Below the pieces are notes generated by a model, which was not told the origin of the DNA, did no database searches, and worked only from the letters and a program-made list of their open reading frames with translations. Below are positions 23,248 to 32,634 of a stretch of 52,986 nucleotides of DNA, piece after piece. The translations under genes were made by a program, and so were the position numbers. The stretch is from Prevotella sp. UBA4268 (GTDB taxonomy: Bacteria; Bacteroidota; Bacteroidia; Bacteroidales; Bacteroidaceae). The stretch covers positions 1-52,986 of the forward strand of contig DGWC01000041.1 of assembly GCA_002395135.1 (NCBI GenBank), read 5' to 3'. Within the stretch, counting starts at the first letter, position 1. Every line of letters starts with the position of its first letter.

Positions 23248-26200
23248 ATGAAAGTACAAGATTTAATCAATTTATATGGTCACTCGCCGCAGTCTGCGGC
23301 ATTGGCAAAAGCATTGGAGAATGTTTCGCTCAAGCACATTTTCCTTCAAGGTCTGTCGGCCTCGGCTCCTGCCGTTCTGTTTGCTTCTGTTACGCGACGC
23401 GTATGGGACAATGAGCAGTCTCATGCAAAAACCATACTGTTTATCCTTTCTGACGCAGACGAAGCCGGCTATTTCTACCACGACCTCACTCAGATGCTCG
23501 GCAATGAGCAGGTGCTCTATTTCCCGTCTTCTTATCGCAGACAAGTGAAATACGGACAGCGCGATGCAGCCAACGAGATTCTAAGAACAGAAGTGCTGGC
23601 CAGACTGTCGAGTCAGACTGGTCAGGAAGAAACGGCTGTTCGCCCTTTGTTCATCGTCACATATCCGGAATCGCTATCCGAACTGGTTGTCTCTAAACAG
23701 AAACTGGCGGAGCAAAGCATTGTTTTGAAAACAGGTGACGAAATGGATGTAAGCGATTTGGAGAAGACTTTGGCAGGTCTGGGGTTCAAAGAAGTTGATT
23801 ACGTCTATGAGCCGGGGCAGTTTGCTGTTCGCGGCAGCATCCTTGATGTCTACTCTTTCAGCAGTGAATATCCATTCCGTATCGATTTCTTCGGTAACGA
23901 AATCGACTCCATTCGCACATTCGAGGTGGATACCCAATTGTCGAAAGACAAGCGACCCATGGCTGAAATCGTTCCAGAACTGGCCGATGCCGGCAATAAC
24001 AAGACTTCTTTCATGAGGTTTCTGCCTGCCGATGCCATCCTTGTGGCTAAAGACTTCCTGTTTGTGCGCGACATCATTGAGCGCACCTATAACGACGGAT
24101 TCTCATCGCAGGCCATCACAGAGCGGCTAGAGGGCATTCCCGAAATGGAGCGACAGCAGATTCTGCAGGATATGAAAGCAGAAAACATGCTGCTTAGCCA
24201 CCATCAATACTTTGAGGATGCGGGCTGTTTCCGCCAAGTGGAATTCGGAAGCAGGCCAAGTTTCACGCCTGATGCCACTATCCGTTGCGACATAACGCCA
24301 CAGCCATTGTTCCATAAGAACTTTGAACTGCTGGCAGCAACCCTACAGGATTATCTGCTGAAAGGCTATCACCTGTATATTCTGGCCGACAGTCAGAAAC
24401 AGCAAGAACGCCTAAAAGACATCTTCGAAGAAATCACCAGCCATCAACACACGGACATAACAGACGAGCAAACAACCGTCGGAAGCATTGATTTCACCCC
24501 TGTTGACCACACCATTCATGAGGGATTCGTCAACAACGCGCTGAAACTATGTATCTTCACCGACCATCAGATTTTCGACCGGTTCCATAAATACAACCTG
24601 AAAAGCGATGCCGCACGCACTGGAAAAGTGGCTTTGACGCTGAAAGAACTGCAGGAAATGGAGCCCGGAGACTACATTGTACATGTCGACCTGGGCATCG
24701 GGCGTTTTGCCGGACTGGTACGCGTACCCATTCCGCCCTCTCCCCATAACCCACATCCATCTCAAGATGCTTATCAAGAAGTGATTCGCATCATCTATGC
24801 CAACAATGACAAAGTGGACGTAAGCATACATTCGCTTTATAAAATAAGCAAATACAAGCGCAAAGACAGCGAGACCCCGCCACGACTGTCTACAATCGGC
24901 ACCGGTGCATGGGAACGAATGAAGGAGCGGACCAAGAAAAGGATTAAAGACATCGCGCGCGACCTTATTAAATTGTATGCTGCCCGGCGCCATGAGAAAG
25001 GATATGCCTTCAGTGCAGACTCGTTCATGCAGCACGAACTGGAAGCCAGTTTCCTCTATGAAGATACTCCCGATCAACTGAAAGCCACCAATGAGGTGAA
25101 GGCAGACATGGAAAGCACGCGTCCGATGGACCGTCTGGTATGCGGAGACGTAGGATTCGGGAAAACAGAAGTAGCCATCCGTGCCGCCTTCAAGGCCGCC
25201 TGCGACTCCAAGCAAGTGGCGGTCCTCGTGCCTACCACTGTGCTGGCCTACCAACATTACCAGACTTTCACATCGCGACTGAAAGACCTTCCTGTGAACG
25301 TAGACTACCTTTCGCGAGCCAGAAGCGCAAAGAAAACGAAGGAAATACTCGCCAGTCTGGAATCGGGAAAGATTGATATCATCATAGGAACCCACAAACT
25401 GATTGGCAAGTCGGTGAAATTTCACGACCTCGGACTGCTTATCATCGATGAAGAACAGAAGTTTGGCGTTGCAGTAAAAGAGAAACTGCGTAAGATGAAG
25501 GTGAATGTGGACACGCTCACCATGAGCGCAACGCCCATTCCGCGCACATTACAGTTCTCACTGATGGGCGCACGCGACATGAGTATCATACAAACACCAC
25601 CGCCAAACCGCTATCCTATTCACACAGAGATACACACATTCAACGGAGAACTTATCGGCGAAGCCATCAACTTCGAGATGAGCCGCAACGGGCAGGTGTT
25701 TTTCGTGAACGACCGCATATCCAATCTGCCGGAAATCGCAAAAGTGATTGAGAAAAACGTACCTGGAGTGCGTGTCGCAATTGGCCACGGGCAGATGAAA
25801 CCCGAAGAACTTGAAAAAATTGTCATGGGCTTCATTAACTACGACTATGACGTGCTTCTCTCCACCACCATCGTGGAGAACGGAATAGACATACCCAATG
25901 CCAATACCATCATCATCAACGATGCCCACCATTTCGGTCTCAGCGACCTGCATCAGATGCGCGGACGAGTGGGAAGGTCTAACAAAAAGTCGTTCTGCTA
26001 TCTGCTGGCACCGCCCATGGCAAACATCACGCAAGAAGCAAGAAGGCGCCTGGAGGCACTGGAAACATTCTCGGAACTGGGCAGCGGATTCAATCTCTCC
26101 ATGCAAGACCTTGATATTCGCGGTGCAGGAAACCTGCTCGGTGCCGAACAAAGCGGATTCATGGAAGACTTGGGCTATGAAACCTATCAGAAGATTCTGT

Positions 26201-26784
26201 CACAGGCCGTCACAGAACTGAAGAACGACGAGTTTGCCAACCTCTTTGCCAGCGAAGAAGACAGCAACGGAAAAGCCACAAAAGACACTCAACAACTCAT
26301 CGACTCCACGCAGTTTGTTGACGATTGCTCCGTCGAGAGCGACCTTGAGATGTATTTCCCCGAACTCTACGTGCCGAGCAGCAGCGAACGCATGCTGCTT
26401 TACCGCGAACTCGACAACATCAAAAACGATGACGACCTGGAGAAATACAAGCGAAACCTGCGCGACCGCTTCGGAGAAATACCCATTGAAGGACTTGAAC
26501 TGCTGCAAGTGGTACCTCTGCGAAGGCTGGGCAAACAGTTGGGATGTGAGAAAATAACACTCAAAAAGGGACAGTTGATGCTCTATTTCGTGAGCAATGC
26601 CAACAGTCCCTATTATCAGAGCAGCACTTTCGACAGTGTGCTCAACTATCTGATTTGCGAACCGCGCCGCTGTAACCTTAAAGATAACAACGGCAAACGG
26701 TCGATGGTCATCAAAATGGTGGGCTCGGTGAAAGAAGCCGTAGAGATTCTGCGCGACATCATCAGCCCCGAAACCGACCAATAA
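23248..26784 (+). CDS. mfd: transcription-repair coupling factor
   Basis: DNA translocase that removes stalled RNA polymerase and recruits UvrA to lesions. 1178 residues, normal for Mfd. N-terminal UvrB-like homology region (to about 340), RNA-polymerase interacting domain with GDYIVHVDLGIGRFAGL (about 480), RecG-like helicase with Walker A CGDVGFGKTEVAIRA (about 630-645), DEEQ box IIDEEQKFGV, SATPIPRTLQ, second lobe VENGIDIPNANT and QMRGRVGRS, and a C-terminal TRCF domain (about 1030-1140). The start is ATG 23248; an in-frame TTG at 23233 is part of the promoter. The gene converges on trpB2 with 5 bp between stops. Confidence 0.97.
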   Translation: MKVQDLINLYGHSPQSAALAKALENVSLKHIFLQGLSASAPAVLFASVTRRVWDNEQSHAKTILFILSDADEAGYFYHDLTQMLGNEQVLYFPSSYRRQVKYGQRDAANEILRTEVLARLSSQTGQEETAVRPLFIVTYPESLSELVVSKQKLAEQSIVLKTGDEMDVSDLEKTLAGLGFKEVDYVYEPGQFAVRGSILDVYSFSSEYPFRIDFFGNEIDSIRTFEVDTQLSKDKRPMAEIVPELADAGNNKTSFMRFLPADAILVAKDFLFVRDIIERTYNDGFSSQAITERLEGIPEMERQQILQDMKAENMLLSHHQYFEDAGCFRQVEFGSRPSFTPDATIRCDITPQPLFHKNFELLAATLQDYLLKGYHLYILADSQKQQERLKDIFEEITSHQHTDITDEQTTVGSIDFTPVDHTIHEGFVNNALKLCIFTDHQIFDRFHKYNLKSDAARTGKVALTLKELQEMEPGDYIVHVDLGIGRFAGLVRVPIPPSPHNPHPSQDAYQEVIRIIYANNDKVDVSIHSLYKISKYKRKDSETPPRLSTIGTGAWERMKERTKKRIKDIARDLIKLYAARRHEKGYAFSADSFMQHELEASFLYEDTPDQLKATNEVKADMESTRPMDRLVCGDVGFGKTEVAIRAAFKAACDSKQVAVLVPTTVLAYQHYQTFTSRLKDLPVNVDYLSRARSAKKTKEILASLESGKIDIIIGTHKLIGKSVKFHDLGLLIIDEEQKFGVAVKEKLRKMKVNVDTLTMSATPIPRTLQFSLMGARDMSIIQTPPPNRYPIHTEIHTFNGELIGEAINFEMSRNGQVFFVNDRISNLPEIAKVIEKNVPGVRVAIGHGQMKPEELEKIVMGFINYDYDVLLSTTIVENGIDIPNANTIIINDAHHFGLSDLHQMRGRVGRSNKKSFCYLLAPPMANITQEARRRLEALETFSELGSGFNLSMQDLDIRGAGNLLGAEQSGFMEDLGYETYQKILSQAVTELKNDEFANLFASEEDSNGKATKDTQQLIDSTQFVDDCSVESDLEMYFPELYVPSSSERMLLYRELDNIKNDDDLEKYKRNLRDRFGEIPIEGLELLQVVPLRRLGKQLGCEKITLKKGQLMLYFVSNANSPYYQSSTFDSVLNYLICEPRRCNLKDNNGKRSMVIKMVGSVKEAVEILRDIISPETDQ

Positions 26785-26789
26785 ATGCC

Positions 26790-28154
26790 TTACAGCACCT
26801 TGGGAACATTCTCCAGGTTGCGTGCAATCTCCTCATCGCTCAGTTCATAGTTGCGCAAATCGCCGTTTATGAAACTGTCGTAGGAAGTCATATCTATCAG
26901 GCCATGACCCGAGAGATTAAACAAAATGACCTTCTGCTCACCACTTTCCTTGCATTTCTTTGCCTCACGGATGGTGGCAGCAATGGCATGGCAACTCTCA
27001 GGAGCAGGTATGATGCCCTCAGTGCGTGCAAAAAGGACACCGGCATCAAACGATTCCAGTTGAGGAATGTCCACACCGTGCATCAATCCGTCCTTAATCA
27101 ACTGGCTCACGATAGTTCCTGCACCGTGATAGCGTAGTCCGCCCGCATGAATATTGGCAGGTTTGAAGTCATGACCTAATGTATACATAGGCAAAAGCGG
27201 TGTATAACCGGCCTCATCACCGAAATCGTACTCAAATTTTCCACGTGTCAGTTTCGGACAACTGTTAGGTTCTGCCGCAATAAACTCCGTTTTCTTGCCG
27301 TCTTTTAAGTTATGGCGCATGAAAGGGAATGCCAATCCGCCGAAATTACTGCCTCCGCCGAAGCAGGCAATCACAGTATCGGGATATTCGCCTGCCATTT
27401 CCATCTGCTTCTCAGCCTCCAAACCGATGACCGTCTGATGCAACGACACATGGCTGAGCACCGAACCCAGCGTGTATTTGCAGTTTGGAGTGGTAATCGC
27501 CAGTTCTATTGCCTCCGAAATAGCCGTACCCAGCGAACCGGGATGTGTGGGATCTTTCGTTATCAGGTCCTTTCCGGCACGGGTAGACATGGATGGACTG
27601 CCCTCGACAGTGGCTCCAAACGTGCGCATCATGATGCTGCGGTAAGGCTTCTGATGCAAAGAAATCTTCACTTGATAGACGGCAGCCTCCAGTCCGAACA
27701 CCTTTGCTGCATACGAAAGAGCGGCTCCCCACTGTCCAGCACCCGTCTCCGTGGTCACATTTGTCACTCCCTGCTTCTTGCAATAGTAGCATTGCGGCAG
27801 AGCAGAGTTCACTTTGTGAGACCCTAACGGGTTCACGCTCTCGTTCTTGAAATAGATATGTGCTGGTGTGTCGAGTGCTTTTTCCAGTTCATAAGCACGC
27901 ACCAGTGGCGTGGAACGGTAGAATTTATACTTCTCAAGCACTTCTTCAGGAATATCAATCCATGCATGCTCCATGTCAAGTTCCTGCTTTGCACATTCCT
28001 CTGCAAAGATAGGGAACAAATCTTCAGCCTTCAGCGGCTCGTGTGTACCCGGATTCAGCGGTGGCATGGGCTTGTTCACCATGTCAGCCTGTATGTTATA
28101 CCACTGCGTTGGAATCTCGTTCTCTTGTAGAATAAACCTTTTCTGCTTGCTCAT
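26790..28154 (-). CDS. trpB2: TrpB2-type tryptophan synthase beta-like enzyme
   Basis: PLP enzyme that condenses indole (or a phospho-serine-type donor) with serine to tryptophan. 454 residues, longer than TrpB1, with the extra N-terminal region of the TrpB2 class. The PLP lysine is K114 in NPLGSHKVNSALP; substrate motif TTETGAGQWG (about 135-144) and phosphate-binding CFGGGSNFGGLAF are clear. No trpA or other trp gene is nearby, which is usual for TrpB2; a role in indole salvage is inferred. Promoter not identified. Confidence 0.92.
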   Translation of the reverse strand: MSKQKRFILQENEIPTQWYNIQADMVNKPMPPLNPGTHEPLKAEDLFPIFAEECAKQELDMEHAWIDIPEEVLEKYKFYRSTPLVRAYELEKALDTPAHIYFKNESVNPLGSHKVNSALPQCYYCKKQGVTNVTTETGAGQWGAALSYAAKVFGLEAAVYQVKISLHQKPYRSIMMRTFGATVEGSPSMSTRAGKDLITKDPTHPGSLGTAISEAIELAITTPNCKYTLGSVLSHVSLHQTVIGLEAEKQMEMAGEYPDTVIACFGGGSNFGGLAFPFMRHNLKDGKKTEFIAAEPNSCPKLTRGKFEYDFGDEAGYTPLLPMYTLGHDFKPANIHAGGLRYHGAGTIVSQLIKDGLMHGVDIPQLESFDAGVLFARTEGIIPAPESCHAIAATIREAKKCKESGEQKVILFNLSGHGLIDMTSYDSFINGDLRNYELSDEEIARNLENVPKVL

Positions 28155-28574
28155 TACATTTATAGTTTTGTTTAAATCCTTTTACCCATTAGCATTTGTG
28201 CATGTTACACATGGCTGCGAAATTACTCAATTTTGGTCATTTGTGCAAGAAAAAACCGCATAAAATATACAAATGCACAGTTTTTTATCTTTTTTCAGAA
28301 TAGCCGTTATCGCAGAAACAAGAAAAGAGACCACCCCTGCCGTGCGAGTGGAAACTACCGAAAAAACAAGAAGAAAGTACGTAACTCTTACCCGAAAAGC
28401 ATCATTTCTCGCTGCTTTTTCTCCCCTTTCCATGCTTCATCCACCTTTCGACCGAAGGGAATATATTTGTAAAAAAAACGAACAAGGCATGCCCTCAATG
28501 TTAACAAATCATAAACACACATTCCAGCCATGCAGTATTTCTGTGCTTTTTTACACATTATAGATAAAAAAGAT
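28155..28574. other. intergenic stretch with no gene found
   Basis: About 420 bp between divergent trpB2 and a lipoprotein gene. Open frames here have no family resemblance, overlap one another and lack promoter boxes. Nothing RNA-like was recognised. Confidence 0.5.
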
Positions 28575-28582
28575 TATCTTTG
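28575..28582 (+). promoter_or_regulatory. -7 box for the lipoprotein at 28652
   Basis: TATCTTTG, about 70 bp before the start codon, giving a leader of about 60 nt. No good -33 match. Confidence 0.6.
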
Positions 28583-28651
28583 CAATGAACAGATGAAACG
28601 GCATCACTCACCACAGAGTGCTCGTCAGAACTCCAAACATATAATTAATGT

Positions 28652-29962
28652 ATGAAGAAGTTAAGCGTTTTATGGACTATGATGCTCATTTTATGTGGCA
28701 TGGGCGGCTTCGCCATGAGTTGTTCCAGCAGTGAGGATGACACTGTGGAAGACAATTTATGGGGAGAGACAGGTCTTGTTTATACAAGAAATGCATCTAA
28801 AAGGGATGCCAGTACCATAATCCGCCGCTTCAACAGAAATGGCATCAAACTGCAGATATTGGATATCACAGAGCGGTTTGAACAAGCATATTACTTGGAA
28901 GAAAGAGTTCCCGTCAGTCGTATCAATGTGGAGAATCTTCCATTTTCCATTCAGGAAATTGCCGAGAGTTGGGGTGCCTCCGCATTAACGATTGTTTTCA
29001 ATTTCGATTATAAGGGGGAGCACCTCTATGATTTCAGAAATATGCTCTCCAATTCGTATTTCAACATCTATGATGAAAAGGGAGAGAGGCGCGATATCAC
29101 ATACGAGCAACTGAAAAGCGACGCAAAAGACATCCGTTGCATCCTTGTTATGAACGTAGAAGTTGTCAAAGATGCGCTGAATGCACCTAATTATCTTGTC
29201 GGCATTTGGCAGAACGACTGGCAGCATCTTGTAGACTATGACCATCAGAAAGCCACAGTATCACTCTATGCAAACCTTCCTTTCACCATAACCGAGGTGA
29301 TGAATCTGAGCGAAGACGGTACTGGCTACCTGCGCACCATCAAGGAATACAAAGACGGGAAGAAAGACATCGCCCTCGATCCTTTCCGCTATGAACTGAC
29401 CGATTATCATGGTGGCAACGAATATGGCTATCATGGTTATTTTTACAAATGCTACTTCGAAGCAGGTGATGTCATAGAATACCTGGGCCGTTCATATGAT
29501 GGTATGCAGACGCTCGTGGGTGGCAGAAGTTTGGTAAACTATCCCTGGTTTAAACAGGCAAGCGACAGTTATCAGTCATTAACGGTGAACATGGGGAAGA
29601 AATACGGCACACCCACAAAAGACAACAATAGTCCTATCGTTGGCCGATGGAAAGGATATATAGCCAACGACAAACATAGGACGGTGATATGGGTATTCCG
29701 TTCAGACAACACCGGCTACAGAATGCTTAACGGCCAACACAACGAGTCCTTTGCCTATACCATTGACTATAACGGAACAAAGGCAGAAGTGACCATTTAT
29801 AAATATAATACCGGCTTTACGGTTGAGGACGGATTTGCCAAGAGTGCCAGAGACTTAACCTTCGACCCCACCCTTGTGCCAACAGGAAAAACGATCAGTG
29901 CCAGTATAAAAGGCAACACGCTATACCTAGAGGAATGGGGCGACTATGAGCGGGAGGAATGA
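28652..29962 (+). CDS. predicted surface lipoprotein, function unknown
   Basis: 436 residues. The signal ends FAMSC, with Cys24 followed by SSSEDDTVED, an acidic stretch like the Bacteroidetes lipoprotein export signal, so surface exposure is predicted. The C-terminal half has two similar segments typical of small lipocalin-like domains: VGIWQNDWQHLVDY (about 183-196) and VGRWKGYIANDKHRTVIWVF (about 330-349), each followed by alternating strands. The N-terminal part (about 40-170) is not recognised. It precedes two more lipoprotein genes in the same direction. No polysaccharide-utilisation genes (susC/D) are adjacent. Confidence 0.8.
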   Translation: MKKLSVLWTMMLILCGMGGFAMSCSSSEDDTVEDNLWGETGLVYTRNASKRDASTIIRRFNRNGIKLQILDITERFEQAYYLEERVPVSRINVENLPFSIQEIAESWGASALTIVFNFDYKGEHLYDFRNMLSNSYFNIYDEKGERRDITYEQLKSDAKDIRCILVMNVEVVKDALNAPNYLVGIWQNDWQHLVDYDHQKATVSLYANLPFTITEVMNLSEDGTGYLRTIKEYKDGKKDIALDPFRYELTDYHGGNEYGYHGYFYKCYFEAGDVIEYLGRSYDGMQTLVGGRSLVNYPWFKQASDSYQSLTVNMGKKYGTPTKDNNSPIVGRWKGYIANDKHRTVIWVFRSDNTGYRMLNGQHNESFAYTIDYNGTKAEVTIYKYNTGFTVEDGFAKSARDLTFDPTLVPTGKTISASIKGNTLYLEEWGDYEREE

Positions 29963-30062
29963 CTCTTTTTGTTAAAAGTATGTTAATCTCACCTTTTACC
30001 ATGCAAGATTCCACCTATCCCTGCATTTTATCTGTAGTAATAAATGTAACGACGTGACAAAT

Positions 30063-30566
30063 ATGAAAAGGACTTGTGTTTTATCTATAGGCATCCTGCT
30101 GCTGTTCGCAGTAACCATGAACAGTTGCAGTAATGATGAAAAGGATTTCGACTACAAGGATATCATCTTTGAAGATAACCCCACATCACTTAACGGAACA
30201 TGGCATTTAATGAAAGCAAGTTATGGGTGGGGCGGCACACGAGAATATGATCCCGGTGAAATAACAATCGCTATCAACGAATCGAAAAGCAAGATTACAG
30301 TCAAGACCGATACAAATCAAGAACTATACTTTCTGAAAGACGGCACATATCAATACACGACTTCTACCACAAGGTATCGGTTCTACACCTATCAATGGGT
30401 TGAAGAGGATGTTCCTATCATAATCATTGATGTAAAAGACGGTTTTCATAAGTCGGGTGTCGAATACACTTACAGCATCAAAAACGGCTATTTACTATTC
30501 GACGCTTGTGCTTCCGCTGACGGCTATGCCTATTATTTCAAAAAGCAATTAAGTAACAACAGATAA
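30063..30566 (+). CDS. small lipoprotein, lipocalin-like
   Basis: 167 residues; the start is ATG 30063 rather than an in-frame GTG 9 bp earlier, because it gives MKRTCVLSIG and a normal signal peptide. Lipobox TMNSC with Cys22, followed by SNDEKDFDYKD, an acidic export-signal-like tail. SLNGTWHLMKASYGWG near residue 40 is the usual opening of lipocalin-like domains, and the rest is beta-rich. The stop is 4 bp before the next lipoprotein, so the two are co-transcribed; no ligand is suggested. Confidence 0.75.
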   Translation: MKRTCVLSIGILLLFAVTMNSCSNDEKDFDYKDIIFEDNPTSLNGTWHLMKASYGWGGTREYDPGEITIAINESKSKITVKTDTNQELYFLKDGTYQYTTSTTRYRFYTYQWVEEDVPIIIIDVKDGFHKSGVEYTYSIKNGYLLFDACASADGYAYYFKKQLSNNR

Positions 30567-30570
30567 CCAT

Positions 30571-31170
30571 ATGAAAACGAATATTCTATTTTGGACAAGC
30601 GCATTGATACTGGCAATGGCCGGACTGAGCAGTTGCAGCAGCGATGATGACGATGAAACCGTCATTGACTACAGACTCATTGACAACGACCCAGAGGTAC
30701 TTGGCGGCGTGGTTTATGAAGGATGGGACAAGCCCGACATCTATATTTCCAACCCTCTGGCAGCATTTTTCAATGAAGAACTGCACAACCCTTATTGGGA
30801 CGACAAAGGGAATGAGCATAAGACTTTCTTTGAAAAAGGAGAGTATAATGACGAAAAATGCCTGATGATCAACAGCCAGAAGGAGTTTCAGAACGCCTAC
30901 ATGGGAACCAAGAAACTGCCCGATGTTGACTTCGGGAAGTATACGCTACTCATCGGCAAGACATGGGGTAATGACAGTTCTTACAGACTTGACAACATTG
31001 TGCTTACTGACAAGGACGGCCACTATCATTTGGAAGCCCAACTGCTGCACTATGTAGACAGAGCCTCTACTGCTGCCATCTTGAAAATTTTCTACTGGCG
31101 TCTATATCCAAAACTGAAATCAAAGAGCATTGTTATCAGTCGCACAGTCAAGGATATTAAAGAAAAGTAA
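30571..31170 (+). CDS. lipoprotein of unknown function
   Basis: 199 residues with signal MKTNILFWTSALILAMAGLS, lipobox SSC (Cys22) and SSDDDDETV after it, again an acidic export-signal-like tail. The mature part has no domain I recognise; it contains an aromatic stretch NPYWDDKGNEHKTFFEKG and a C-terminal basic segment (RLYPKLKSKSIVISRTVK). Operon with the lipoprotein 4 bp upstream. Followed by 189 bp with no gene before pepT. Confidence 0.75.
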   Translation: MKTNILFWTSALILAMAGLSSCSSDDDDETVIDYRLIDNDPEVLGGVVYEGWDKPDIYISNPLAAFFNEELHNPYWDDKGNEHKTFFEKGEYNDEKCLMINSQKEFQNAYMGTKKLPDVDFGKYTLLIGKTWGNDSSYRLDNIVLTDKDGHYHLEAQLLHYVDRASTAAILKIFYWRLYPKLKSKSIVISRTVKDIKEK

Positions 31171-31301
31171 CGAGTCTTTTCGTGGTTTCTTCTTATGAAG
31201 AATGACAAAGATTTGAGTGACAAGTGGATTCTTTCGTGGTGAATGTGAGATAAACAGCACATTTGCAGAACATGTAAGCACCAAAAAAGAGGGGCAGATG
31301 C

Positions 31302-31332
31302 TTGCACGGTTCGATTAATTGTTATATCTTTG
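31302..31332 (+). promoter_or_regulatory. pepT promoter
   Basis: TTGC near 31302 as a weak -33 and TATCTTTG at 31325-31332 as -7, spaced about 19 bp; places the ATG at 31360 about 20 nt into the transcript and rules out the TTG at 31330. Confidence 0.6.
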
Positions 31333-31359
31333 CAACACGAAACTATCAACTACACTATC

Positions 31360-32583
31360 ATGAATATTACAGAAAGATTTTTGAATTACGTGAAGTTCGA
31401 CACACAGTCGAGCGAGGAAAGCACTACCGTACCCAGCACACCGAAACAACTCATCTTTGCCAAATACCTGAAAGAAGAGTTGGAACACGAAGGGTTTGAC
31501 GATGTGGAGATGGACGAAATGGGATACGTATATGCCACACTGAAGTCGAATATCAAGAAAGAAGTGCCCACCATCGGGTTCATCTCTCACTACGATACAA
31601 GCCCAGACTGCTCTGGCGAGAACGTGAAACCGCGCATTGTGGAGAACTATGACGGCGGCGACATAGAACTGTCACCAGGCATCGTGAGCAGCCCCGCCAA
31701 ATTCCCAGAACTGCTGGATCACAAAGGCGAAGACCTCATTGTCACCGATGGCACCACATTGTTGGGAGCCGACGACAAGTCGGGTATCGCAGAGATTGTG
31801 CAGGCCATGTGCTATCTGCGCGACCATAAGGAGATTCCTCATGGTGATATCCGCATGGGATTCAACCCCGATGAGGAAATCGGAATGGGTGCCCATCACT
31901 TCAATGTAGAGAAATTCGGCTGTCAGTGGGCCTACACCATGGATGGCGGCGACTTGGGAGAACTGGAGTTCGAAAACTTCAACGCTGCCAGTGCCAAGGT
32001 GTTTATCAAGGGCGTGAGCGTGCATCCGGGCTATGCCAAAGGCAAAATGATCAATGCCAGCAGGCTGGCTGCCGAGTTTGCCACCATGCTGCCAGGCAAC
32101 GAAACCCCTGAAGAAACCGAAGGCTACGAGGGATTCTATCACCTCACTGGCATGGACACATGTACGGAAAGCGCGAAACTGAGTTATATCATCCGCGACC
32201 ACGACCGTGAGAAGTTTGAAGACCGCAAGCATTTCGTTAAGACTTGTGTGGAAAAGATGCAGGAAAAATATGGCAAAGAGGTGATTTCATGCGAGGTGAA
32301 AGACCAATATTATAACATGAAAGAGAAGATAGACCCCAACATGCACGTCATCGACATCGTACTGAAAGCCATGCAGGCCTGTGATGTATCTCCACGCGTG
32401 AAACCCATCCGCGGCGGAACCGACGGTGCGCAGTTATCGTTCAAGGGTCTTCCCTGCCCCAACATTTTTGCCGGCGGCGTGAATTTTCACGGTCCGTATG
32501 AGTTCATTAGCATTCAGGTAATGGAAAAAGCCATGCAGACCATCGTGAGAATCTGTGAACTGACAGCAGGATATAACGACTGA
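31360..32583 (+). CDS. pepT: peptidase T (tripeptide aminopeptidase)
   Basis: Cytoplasmic M20B zinc aminopeptidase releasing the N-terminal residue of tripeptides. 407 residues, typical for PepT. Metal and catalytic motifs: [13 protein letters not shown] (first His and Asp, about 76-88), [15 protein letters not shown] (bridging Asp, about 137-151), [13 protein letters not shown] (catalytic Glu pair, about 178-190), [14 protein letters not shown], and a C-terminal [21 protein letters not shown]. The start at 31360 gives [17 protein letters not shown], the usual family N terminus. Single gene; a strong hairpin follows. Confidence 0.95.
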   Translation: MNITERFLNYVKFDTQSSEESTTVPSTPKQLIFAKYLKEELEHEGFDDVEMDEMGYVYATLKSNIKKEVPTIGFISHYDTSPDCSGENVKPRIVENYDGGDIELSPGIVSSPAKFPELLDHKGEDLIVTDGTTLLGADDKSGIAEIVQAMCYLRDHKEIPHGDIRMGFNPDEEIGMGAHHFNVEKFGCQWAYTMDGGDLGELEFENFNAASAKVFIKGVSVHPGYAKGKMINASRLAAEFATMLPGNETPEETEGYEGFYHLTGMDTCTESAKLSYIIRDHDREKFEDRKHFVKTCVEKMQEKYGKEVISCEVKDQYYNMKEKIDPNMHVIDIVLKAMQACDVSPRVKPIRGGTDGAQLSFKGLPCPNIFAGGVNFHGPYEFISIQVMEKAMQTIVRICELTAGYND

Positions 32584-32592
32584 TCCAATGTG

Positions 32593-32616
32593 GAGAGTGG
32601 GCCGTTGCCCACTCTC
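32593..32616 (+). terminator. strong hairpin after pepT
   Basis: GAGAGTGGGC / GCCCACTCTC, 10-bp perfect stem with CGTT loop. No clear T-run follows (TATAACC), so it may be a partial terminator or mRNA 3'-end stabiliser between pepT and the antiporter. Confidence 0.55.
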
Positions 32617-32634
32617 TATAACCAATAAAACCAG

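Noticed and set aside
24547..25425. 292-codon open frame antisense to mfd
   Set aside because: Lies wholly within a highly conserved gene and shows no family motif or promoter.
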